Shown here: piece by piece, positions 13,401 through 22,594 of the stretch | How positions within the stretch are numbered: the stretch's first letter is position 1 | How the letters are laid out: every line of letters begins with the position of its first letter | From: Oryzias latipes | Taxonomy: Eukaryota; Chordata; Actinopteri; Beloniformes; Adrianichthyidae | DNA length: 64,000 bases | Assembly: GCF_002234675.1 (NCBI RefSeq) | Contig: NC_019877.2 | Coordinates: 3,999,041-4,063,040, forward strand | Reading direction: 5' to 3' | Made by a program: the position numbers and the translations under genes | Notes under the pieces: generated by a model | Seen by the model: the letters and a program-made list of their open reading frames with translations, nothing else | Databases searched by the model: none | What the model was told of the DNA's origin: nothing

Positions 13401-16400
13401 ACAAAGCAGCCTAGTTATCATAAATCTTTTGATATTTTTCTTATATTCATTGAGATAGTAATAAAGTGATCATTTTTGTTTTTTATGTTCCTTTTTTGAA
13501 CGAATGTGGGTCACAGAGACACGGAAGTTACCGCTGAAAGCGGCTTTTGCCGGCGTACAGAGAGCATATCCGCGTGAATGACTTATGACGTGAATAATTA
13601 TTGCGTTCGAACGGATTAATTATTGCGTTCGCACAAGTTAATCATTTCGAGGGAACGGAATAGTATTTTGAGGGAACGGAATAGTATTTCGAGGGAACGC
13701 AATAGTATATTGTGGGAACGGAATAGTATTTCGTGCGAACGAGATATTAATCTGTGGGAACAAGATATATTTTAATATTTCAATGTCAGGACACGGGCTC
13801 CGTAATTTCATTATCCATAATTCCTGTAAAAAAACCTGTAATACTACCAGCAGAAGTAAAATATAATGTAAAGTGTTTAACACTAAAATGAAGGCAATAT
13901 GATGCAATAATGACTCCTAATAGAGTATTTTTGGGTCAAGTGAAAAACAAAGGAAGTTTAGTTGTAGAACCATTCTTTTATCTTCAAAAATTTAGTCTAT
14001 AAAGTAAAAATACGGACATTTAACATTGCAAAACGAGAAAATATATGGAGAATTAAAGTTTCGAATGTAAGGCCTGTGTGCTTCTAAAGGATTAAACCAA
14101 AACATCTGCCAACAACAAGAGAGACCCATGTATTAGCACAGTGAAAAAAGACCTTGGAGAAAAAGAAAAAAGATATTAAAGTGTCTGCAAAGCCTGACAG
14201 GAAATTTGGCTCAATAAAACAAGTCCGAATGAATCTAAACAATCTAAAAATGACTGAATGTGAGACAAAGAACACATTTGAATTGTGACAAATTTTTAAT
14301 TGTTTTGGCCTCATGGTCTTGAAACCTTTTTCAAAATTAGGTCGTTAAACAAGTTGCTGAACATGTATCAATAAAAAAGTCAGTGGGAGTGCCTTATGCT
14401 CCTTCATTATGACAAAAAGGATGTTTTTATCCATTATTTTCATAGTGAGTAACTCCAAACACTGGTTTGCAGGTGAGTCACAGCACTCCGTCAGTCAGGG
14501 TTTAGCTAAATGTTTTAGCTAAATCTTTGGGCTTCAAAGTCGTTCCACAGTCGATCCGTGCAGCTGAGCTGAACACAGGAACTCCAGTTTGGAGTGTAAC
14601 AGTAGGCTGTGTTGGACAGAATGTCCTGGTGAGCATTTGTGTGTTTGAGGTTGGGGCATGAGCCCATGTGGCTAGCAGCTGCAAACAGCTGGCCTCCTGC
14701 AGCCATGGTGGGTTCACGCTCTGCAGCAGGCTGGATTTCAGCGAAAGCTTGGGTGACCCATGCTGTTTTCCAGCTGGAACGTCCACGTATTTTTTGTTGA
14801 CGCTTTTTTCGCTTTTGTGCTTTTTCTTGAGTCTTTTTTTCTTTTCTTTTTTGATCACAATATAATAAGTGGATTTAATTACCTTCTTTTTTCATTATTA
14901 AAACTTCAAAATACAAACTTCGTTATGCTTCATGGTGTTTTGAGCGCGTCTCTCAATGCCCGTACCCAGCATCAGCGACTGTTTGGTTTTGAAGTCGCCT
15001 CACTCACATTTATCAAAATAAAGTTTTTGCCCTTGAAGGAGGTGGTTCTTACGGTTGATCGAAATTGACATATTTCGCAAAACTGCAATGGAAACACCTA
15101 TTTAGAATTACATGGGTTACGCGACCAACAACAGGATGGCAGTGCACTTCTTGGTAGGAACCGGCTGTCTTGGGCGCTGCACAGCGGGCGCCAAAAGAGG
15201 TCCCACAGCATCACACCGCTCATCAGAAGTTAAGTATTCGGAATAGTCGGATCCACAGCTCCTTTGTAAAGTCACCAACCACCATTTTCCAAAATCGCTT
15301 CATCCGTAGCCGCTTTCACGTGTAAGGAGCTCGATGCTCCATGGCCTGAATAAGAACGTCTCCTTTGATAGATGATGATGAGCGCTTGTGCCGTGGCAGA
15401 AATTTTCAATGGATCTGCTGTAAATCAAAGTATTGTTCACATCCATGTTTTTGAATGACTTATCGTGTAGGTTAGTTTGTGCCTATTCACCTAATTATCA
15501 TTTAATGGAAACAGCATAATTAAAAAATTTTGTTTTTTTGACATTTCTAGAATTTCGATAAGGTTTTGGGCCTGTGTGTCGTGGACAGGCAACTATTATT
15601 GGATGCATTCTACCTCCACTGAATTTTTACTGCGGATGCGTTAAACCAACAACGTCCAGACTTTCCCAAATACCGTTTCCTCACAGCAGAGCCAAGCCAT
15701 ACTTGTTTGTTTGTTTGCTTATTTATTTATTTTTTAAACTTGCATAGTCAATATTCATTGTCGTGGGTCATGTGTTTTAATGTGTTTTAATGGAGGGGAG
15801 TGGGAAGGGTGAAGGGTGGGTTGGGTTTTTACTCTAAAGTTGTGTTTTTTGTTTTAAGTGTTAAAGCGCTTCGAGCTGCACAAAATGCATGATAAACGCT
15901 ATTTTATAAATAAAGTTTGATTTGATTTGATTTGATTTCTCTAAATGCTACTAAAGATTCCGTCATACCAGAGGTTAAATTTTGTTTTAGGAACCAAGCA
16001 GAAACCAGAGATTGTTTGGCCTCACATGAGGTGGAGTCTGTTCTCTGAAGGTTAAGCTTTCGAGGAGTGTCTTTCCTCCTGCAGAGACTCCTTAAACCAG
16101 TGTTGTTCTTCACCTGCTTAGCCGTGTTTGCTGTGTTTAGAGAGATCAGGGTGCATGCTTAGTCCGGAACATTCAGTTCCTGTGGTTATAAACCTCTAGG
16201 TAGATATCGGACTCTTCAGAATAGAACGACTGAATAAAACAGGGACTTTTACGGAAAAAAAAGGTTTGTCTTGCAGCTTCTAAAACAGCGTTGTACATTT
16301 TCAGTGCACGAGGACAGCCGTATCTCCTCTACATGGCACTGGCTCACATGCATGTCCCACTGGCTCCTCCACCTCCTGCAGGAGCTGCCAGCGAAGGAGT

Positions 16401-19298
16401 TTACACTTCCAGCCTTAAAGAAATGGACTCTCTGGTTGGGACAATAAGAAGTGCCTCTGATGACACAGATAAGAACAACACTCTCATCTGGTTCACTGGT
16501 TAGTCACCTGGATGGGATGTTTCCTTTCAGAATCTGCTGTCTCGTTAAAACAATGTCTGTACGCTTTAGGTGACAACGGACCGTGGGAGCAGAAGTGCCA
16601 GTATGCAGGAAGTGTTGGGTCTTTTACAGGAAAATGGCAGACCAACAAAGGTACGGGTCAAATGAGTTTGATACTCCAGCTGAGGGATGGTGGGAGTTTT
16701 TGGATGCATTAAACTTTTGTGACTTCTTCTGTGCATCAGGTGGAGGTTCTGCAAAGCAGACCACGTGGGAGGGAGGTCACAGGGTGCCTGCAGTGGCGTA
16801 CTGGCCCGGCAGGATCCCTGAAAACACAAGCAGCTCGGCCCTGCTGAGGCACGCTCACATTACCCACTTGTTTAGACAGCTTCAGATTCTCAAGATGCTT
16901 TGGGACTACTGTATAGAACCCATTGACTGTATATGAAAATTGCACTGAGTGAACCCCTTGGAATTCTAAACAGGAACTACCTGCTGGCTCAAAAAAAACA
17001 ACAGAATCCCACAGACTTCTAAAGAGAAATGACAAGTTATTATGTATTCAGTTTGTCAGAATAACCATTTTTGATCTGCTATCCCTTTAAACATGTTTCT
17101 GCTAACCCTAATTTTCTGTAGTGTCCATTTTTCAAACTAAACTGATCAATCAGATGCCTCAATTAAAGTAGGAGGTCTCACGTCCAACAATTAACCCTTG
17201 TGCTATCCTAGGCACTTTAACGTTGGGAGTTGGGTCATCTAGACCCACTAGACAGTGCTCTGAACCTTTTTTCTTCAATGATTTGTGATCTTCACTGGTG
17301 TCCATGGATTACATGATATCTTTCCACCTTTATCCACCTTTGTCATGGTACGGAGAACACGTCAATGCAAGGGGGGTGGGGTCATAGGATAGCACAAGGG
17401 TTAAAATGTTTGATTGGGGTGTGGATTTCTAGGAAGCTCATTGCTGATTGGCGAGAGTGGTTGCCATAGAAACAATGACTCTGACCAATCACTGCTTAGT
17501 GCTGAAATGGCAGCATCCATATCGAGAAAAAATGGCGACTAAACTTACGTAGGGTGGAACTGACGGAAAACCATTTCTGATGAGAGATGTCACAGTCACT
17601 TAGCCCAATTCCTAGATGCATGCGATGGATGGACAGACAGACAGATATAAAGATAGACAGACAGGCAGGCAAGCAGACAGATAGATAGATACCTGTAGAT
17701 AGATTGATATGAGAAAATTAAAAGGTGCATCTGTTTATAAAATCAATAATATCAATTAATCAACAATAATAAATACAATTAAAAAAAACTCAAGACCAAA
17801 ATGCAGCCAGTTTAAAAAAATCCCATAGCTGCAGTTTTGAATGTAAAGTTTTTTTAAGCAATATTTAAAATATGTATTGCAGTTGAACAAAAACAGCTCC
17901 TGAGTCGAGGAGGAATAACAAGTTTTCCCCCCCCTTAACCCTTGTGCTATCTTAGATGACCCCACCCCCCCTTGCATTGACGTGTACTTCCTACCATGAC
18001 AAAGGTGGACAAAGGTGGAAAGATTTCATGTAATCCATGGACACCAGTGAAGATCACAAATCATGAAGAAAAAAGGTTCAGAGCACTGTCTAGTGGGTCC
18101 AGATGACCCATCTCCCAATGTTAAAGTGCCTAGGATAGCACAAGGGTTAAAGTTTAAATGAGCATGAAGCAAAAATGTGTTTTGCTTATTTTGCTTACTA
18201 GGACTTTATTAGTCACTGTACCAAAACTCAGAGTGATGCTGAGTGTCGTAAATATGTTTTTTTTAGTCTTATTTATATTTAAATGAATTCAACAAAGCAG
18301 AAGAAATTTAAAAAGTAAAAAATCAAGAAATACTCAGTTGAAAACGTATTTTTCCTTTTTTTGGTCTTATCGTTGAACCACATATCATCTTGTATCTTAT
18401 GTAAAGAAAAAAAACCTTTAACATTAAAATTATGTTTTTTTTTCTACTACAGTAAAATAAATGATAAGTTGCTTTGATCTTTCTTCTCCTACAACAGTGG
18501 CATGGACATATTCCCGACTCTTCTTTCCTTGGCAGGAATAAACCCCCCAGCAGACAGACGCTACGATGGTATGGACGCCACCAACGTCCTCCTACATCAG
18601 GAACACATGGGTCATGAGGTACAAACATCATTTCTAATATAAAGTCTGACTGGAATTAGATGTTTTTTTTTTTTTTTTTATTCTTTTTGCAGTTTCTCTT
18701 TCATCCCAACAGTGGTGCTGCAGGACAGTTTGGGGACCTGCAGACGGTTCGAGCTGGAAAATACAAAGCTTTCTACATCACAGGTGCAAATGCAGGCCAC
18801 CAAACGAGCTCGCGTTGTTACTGCAATCACAGAGAAACCATCTCCTGAGCCTGTAGAGGCCTAATGTTTAACACGTGTTGTGCCCTGTCACCATTAGAGT
18901 TAAGAATTTTATCACGGTGGTGGTAGTTTGCAGGGATGCTCCTAAAAACATCATGCTCAGTTAATATTAACAGGTTGCAATCATACATTGATAAATGTGA
19001 AGTGAATGTCCTGTCAGGTGGAGCAGAGGCTTGTGGTGGGACAACAGGACGCCCGCAGCTCCATGATCCGCCGCTGATATTTGATTTGGAGCGTGACACG
19101 GCGGAGGAAACACCCCTGCAGGTCCAGACACCCGAATACCTGGCGGTGGCACAGAGGATCGCTCGCAGGAGGGAGGAGCTGTTGTGGGACATCGCCACTG
19201 ACAAGTCAGTGTCCACAGCGGACTACAGGAAGGAGGAATCAGCAGCACCGTGCTGCGATCGAAGGCAGGCTGTTTGCCGGTGCAACACCCTGGACTGA
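7447..19298 (+). CDS. arsg: Arylsulfatase G
   Basis: Lysosomal sulfatase that removes 3-O-sulfate from N-sulfoglucosamine during heparan sulfate breakdown (family knowledge). Coding exons: 7447-7661, 7746-7981, 10723-10843, 12137-12274, 16305-16498, 16570-16650, 16740-16848, 18498-18618, 18693-18783 and 19018-19298, summing to 1587 nt (528 aa; human 525). All phases agree. An N-terminal hydrophobic stretch (residues 6-21) is a signal peptide. Metal ligands fall in ADDMGWGD (D41, D42) and GDNGPW (D303, N304). The sulfatase signature CSPSR has C83 as the expected formylglycine site, and GKWHLG lies at 135-140. The C-terminus keeps the Cys-rich CC...CRC end. The intron 7 donor is GC instead of GT (see findings). 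The start is chosen because it directly precedes the signal peptide, 13 nt after the acceptor at 7433. Tail-to-tail with wipi1. Confidence 0.95.
8027..9465. mobile_element. Larger relative of the 6860-7168 TIR element
   Basis: The left end around 8027 reads 'gccctgaagcacaaatcact'. The right end around 9465, read in reverse complement, gives 'ggcccagaagttcaaatcaa'. Both match the ends of the 309-bp element upstream. The interior (1.4 kb, in arsg intron 2) contains a tRNA-like segment and an unidentified open frame, so it is probably an element with later insertions. Confidence 0.45.
8528..8602 (+). repeat. tRNA-like segment (SINE head or tRNA pseudogene)
   Basis: Has an A-box-like TGGTGCAGCGGTAG and, about 30 nt later, a B-box GGTTCGACTCC, ending CTAGCCA. 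I could not fold a convincing acceptor stem or anticodon arm, so a functional tRNA gene is not claimed. Confidence 0.4.
9012..9488 (-). other. Unrecognised 158-codon open frame in arsg intron 2
   Basis: Longest intronic open frame in arsg. The product would be Ser- and Phe-rich with one hydrophobic stretch in the middle. It overlaps the right terminal repeat of the element at 8027-9465 and has no family motif I recognise. It is probably a chance frame in transposon DNA. Confidence 0.2.
11301..11503 (+). mobile_element. piggyBac-like MITE, copy 1
   Basis: Starts CCCTTGTTCTATC and ends GATAGCACAAGGG. The right flank is TTAA (11504-11507) and the left flank is GTAA, a decayed target duplication. 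The CCC start and TTAA target fit nonautonomous piggyBac elements. It lies in arsg intron 3 in the same orientation as copy 2. Confidence 0.75.
13131..13803. mobile_element. Foldback element with long TIRs and internal tandem repeats
   Basis: Begins ACGGAGCCC and ends GGGCTCCGT. The two arms (about 13131-13255 and 13640-13803) are reverse complements over more than 120 bp with small indels. Each arm contains several units of about 21 bp of the type 'gaaatactattccgttccc'. Flanking 8-mers tatttcat and aatttcat match at 7 of 8 positions, as expected of a hAT-type target duplication. The centre is noncoding. It lies in arsg intron 4. Confidence 0.8.
15760..15940 (+). mobile_element. Retrotransposon 3' tail ending in (TGATT)n
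   Basis: Contains 'aaagcgcttcgagctgca', then 'ataaataaagtttgattt' followed by repeated TGATT. This 3'-end layout is typical of truncated fish LINE copies (recognised from memory). Confidence 0.5.
16920..17570. mobile_element. TIR-type repeat interrupted by a MITE
   Basis: Starts CCATTGACTGTATATGA and shares several blocks with the reverse complement of the element at 53903-54310, including 'cccacagacttcta' and 'ggttgccat'. The piggyBac-like copy 2 (17195-17400) sits inside it. The right end is decayed. Located in arsg intron 7. Confidence 0.55.
17195..17400 (+). mobile_element. piggyBac-like MITE, copy 2, intact TTAA duplication
   Basis: CCCTTGTGCTATC...GATAGCACAAGGG, flanked on both sides by TTAA (17191-17194 and 17401-17404). 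It is the best-preserved copy of the family and is inserted in an older repeat in arsg intron 7. Confidence 0.85.
17624..17710. repeat. GACA/GATA tetranucleotide microsatellite
   Basis: Imperfect run of GGAT, GACA, GGCA and GATA tetranucleotides in arsg intron 7. Confidence 0.85.
17939..18146 (-). mobile_element. piggyBac-like MITE, copy 3, inverted
   Basis: Same family as 17195-17400 but in opposite orientation. It is flanked by TTAA at 17935-17938 and 18147-18150. It lies about 540 bp from copy 2 in the same intron, so the two can pair. Confidence 0.85.
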
Positions 19299-19699
19299 GG
19301 CGGAGAAGACACAAACACTGGTGCAAATATCTGAACACAATGTTGTCCAGCAGATCTCTCCTTTGGATGTTTGCAGGAGATCTCTTTTGGATGAACACTG
19401 CAGCAAAGATCCAAAAGAGATGTGCTGGATGTTTGCTGCATTTTACTTTTTTATTTTGAGGTTCAATGTCTTATCCAGCAGATGTGCAAACAGCAGTTGA
19501 ACTTTGGTCAATTTTGGAACAGAATTTGTCTCTTGTAGATCAATAATTTGATTTTTAATGCGTGCAACAATGCAGATCATTTTTTATTACATCATAAATG
19601 AAAAATAGTAGTAGGAAAGAAACCAAAAAGGAGAGATTTTTGCCTCAGTTTGATAAGACTTAGCAAAAATTACTTTCTTTTTAAAAACATTCTGAATAT

Positions 19700-19705
19700 A
19701 ATAAA
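19700..19705 (+). terminator. Candidate arsg polyadenylation signal
   Basis: AATAAA about 400 nt after the arsg stop codon. Another AATAAA lies near 20516, so the end used is uncertain. Confidence 0.5.
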
Positions 19706-20669
19706 GAAAAAACACTCCTTGCAAAAGTTTCATGACATTTTATTGGGTATCTGCTTTAAAAGTTCTGTACTGAATGGATAAACACAGCTCAAAGGTGTAC
19801 TATCATTGCTATCTTTTGGCAAGTCACATTGTTATCTAGTTTTTGTACTACACAAGTACATTATAGAAATGTTATATACATACAATACAAACCCTCGATA
19901 TAAATTACTTATATGCAGTAAGTATGTGTGGATGTGTAATACTTGTTTTGACGGGAATATTTGATACGTCAAACGTAAAAATAACTATGATTTATATTTT
20001 CAATATTCATTCGGTAAATATAAAAAAGTCCTCAAAGTATTACTGAAATGGAAGGACCTGTAACTTTGCCATTTGCTGCTCTTCCAGACACATCAAGTTA
20101 CCTTTGCGACTTCCGTTTTCACATCTGCTGCTACAAGAGTTAGCATCATAGCTGCTTCAGAACGTCGAAATGTGTCACAATTTGAATGATGCTTTATGCA
20201 TTTTTATTCGACCTTTATGAGGTATGACACGTCTTCCATCCCCACCCTACTCATAGGTCTAAAAGCTTCTGGATGTTCTTTTCCTCAGAGACTGAAACCT
20301 CTAATTTTGCTTCAAATTTGACTATATCTCACTTTTTTTGTTGCTAAATATCCTTCTTTTTTATATGATGACCTATGAACTTGATCTTATAGCTGTTACC
20401 GAGGTGATTTACAGGCATTTATAGGCTGTAAAGTTTATAAAACCTTCACTTTTTTTTTACTCCAGTTTGTAGAAATGAGCATCATCAGAATGTGAAGTTC
20501 AAAAAGTAAAATATAAAATAAAGAAACTTGTAATTATTCAATACTTGAAACCTGTGAGTTTATGAAAGTTTAGCTCTGAGGTTAGATAGATTTATTTTTC
20601 TAAATTTTGGGTCAGACACGTCACTCTGTGTTCAGATCAGAATTCTGGATTTGTGGAAATGATTTATGG

Positions 20670-20880
20670 CAGGGCTGCTCATTCCTGGTCCTGGAGATCT
20701 ACCACCCTGACTGTTTTCCAGATCTCCAAGTCCTGCTAGCTGCTGATTAGCTCCATCAGATGACTCCACATTCTGATTGAATGAACACACCTGGTCCGGG
20801 TCATCAGCAGCAAGCAGTGCAGGGAGAGCTGGAAAACAGGCAGGGTGGTAGATCTCCAGGACCAGGAATGAGCAGCCCTG
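20670..20880. mobile_element. hAT-like MITE with perfect 8-bp target duplication
   Basis: Starts CAGGGCTGCTCATTCCTGG and ends with its reverse complement; the inverted repeats are about 40 bp. Both flanks carry ATTTATGG (20662-20669 and 20881-20888), an exact 8-bp duplication diagnostic of hAT transposition. Length 211 bp, noncoding. Confidence 0.9.
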
Positions 20881-21839
20881 ATTTATGGCACCATCTTCAT
20901 AGTTTTTTGGGAAATATTTTTCGTGAATTCTAAACTGGCTCTGAAACAAATGTGCCGGTTTTCTTCACTGTTTGAACAAAATCTCCCTAAACTGTGAGTG
21001 AACTAAAGTTAGTAAGCATCCTGTGCAACCACCAGGTAAACCCAGACTGACCAGATTTATCCAACATGACACACCCAAACGAAAATAAAAAATGGGAATC
21101 TTCTCAAACTTTTTGCAACAGCCACAATTTACTGAGCATGGTCTGCAAATATCAGGTGACCTTAGACTGGGATGTTTGTGTGCACGATGAGCTTTATCTG
21201 TGCAGACAATGGGCCTTTTTTAGATGTATTTTCTCACCTACGGCACTTAGTATGAGATATAAAATGAAATAGTGTGATTATGCTATAAACGTCATCTCAA
21301 ATCTTCATGAACAGCTATTACCTTCTTTAAATACCTAAATCAGGTAAAAGTAACGGATTGCTGGAGTTTGTGTTTGAAATAATCAGAAATGTTGTCAAAA
21401 CTATATCCACTGGAAGGAAGGAGAATTTGTTTGGTTGACAGATGACGTCAAAACCCTATTTAGATTTGAATTGAAGGTTTGCGCAATTAAAAATGCTTTT
21501 CTTCAGTGGACTTAAAATCTTACAAAACGGAAATCTTTCACTCAAACCTTTTAAACATCTTTCTCAACCCAAATACGCTAATTAAAAGTGTCTCAAGTGA
21601 GCAGGTCCCGAGGGAAAATGGGAAATATCCTCAAATTAAAGTCATCCTGAGAGAAATCGGGAAGAATCTTTGGAAACTAATATGCTGGATGGACACACAA
21701 TCAGCAGTAACCCCGAGTTACAGTTACTGCATATGAGGAAATGTGCAAAGATCTACATCCAATGTAGGATCATCTTCTTTAATAAAAAAAATCTGGAAAA
21801 TCTTTAATGGAGTTATTTAACCTTTGGGTTAAATAAAGT

Positions 21840-22142
21840 CAGGGGTCTGCAACCTTTTAACACTAGAAAAAGCCATTTGGGCCAGGTTCTGGACCAAACT
21901 AAATTACAGTTTTTTATATTTTTGTGGCCACTAAGCCTCTCATTCATAAAATTTAGCTGTTAAATATTTAAAATAATTGAATTATAACTGTGTTAAAATG
22001 TGCTCTATGTATTTATAACCATTTGAATTTATTTTACAGCAGCACAATCCAAGTTCCTTTCAAAATAAAATACATCCTGTGTGAAATAGCTAAGTAATCT
22101 ATTTTTTTTTAATAAGCATTAGCCTGATGTTGCAGACCCCTG
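21840..22142. mobile_element. hAT-like MITE
   Basis: Ends CAGGGGTCTGCAAC and GTTGCAGACCCCTG. Flanking 8-mers aataaagt and aatcaggt match at 6 of 8 positions, so the insertion is old. Noncoding, about 300 bp. Confidence 0.75.
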
Positions 22143-22594
22143 AATCAGGTCATGAAGTAGGAATAGAGACTAAGATTACTAAATTTAATCCAGACTTTCT
22201 GCTCATTCAAAAAAATTAAACCCATGAAGACTCAGCCTTCCACCCACAGCGGTATCTTCTCGCCTCTTTCAGTTATGTTACGTGCTGTAAAGGTTTCTTG
22301 CTTTAAGCAATCATTTTCAGAAATATCTACCTAACACTGATGTTAATGCTTTTACAAAGCACATTTCTATTTGAACTGTCTGCTGTGAACACTTCTCATG
22401 AGGTCTCCTGGTGAGAGGGGTGAACGGAAAACACAGACACAGCGGGAAATTTCTAAGATTTTGACCCGAAAAAGCAAAAATAGTGCCACAGCGCGTCAAC
22501 ACGTTGAGAACGCGTCTTCCCCGCTCAAAATAAATAACACGTTTGATATTAAAGCGGGGTTGGGAGAAGCTCACGAGACGCTGGGAAGGTTTGG

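Larger units (their letters stand above)
12275..16304 (+). other. arsg intron 4 (4 kb)
   Basis: No coding exon of arsg falls here: exons 4 and 5 join in phase across it. It contains the foldback element at 13131-13803 and a LINE-like 3' tail near 15760-15940. The stretch 14500-15430 is relatively GC-rich and may be decayed transposon sequence, but I recognise no domain. Confidence 0.5.
19299..22594. other. arsg 3' UTR and arsg-wipi1 intergenic DNA
   Basis: Tail-to-tail spacer. It holds the arsg 3' UTR and two hAT-like MITEs (20670-20880 and 21840-22142). The wipi1 3' UTR must lie at its right end; the nearest minus-strand AATAAA I see is at 22028-22033, inside the second MITE. No other coding sequence is visible. 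Confidence 0.55.

Noticed and set aside
13131..13803. Regular repeated units resembling a CRISPR array
   Set aside because: Units are contiguous without unique spacers, occur as inverted arms, and the context is a vertebrate intron. It is a foldback transposon.
13638..13907. 89-codon frame with repeated [13 protein letters not shown] units
   Set aside because: Produced by the tandem units in the foldback element arm.
16583..16936. 117-codon plus-strand frame across arsg exon 6 and intron
   Set aside because: Out of frame with the sulfatase over exon 6. Only the segment 16740-16848 is coding, as arsg exon 7.
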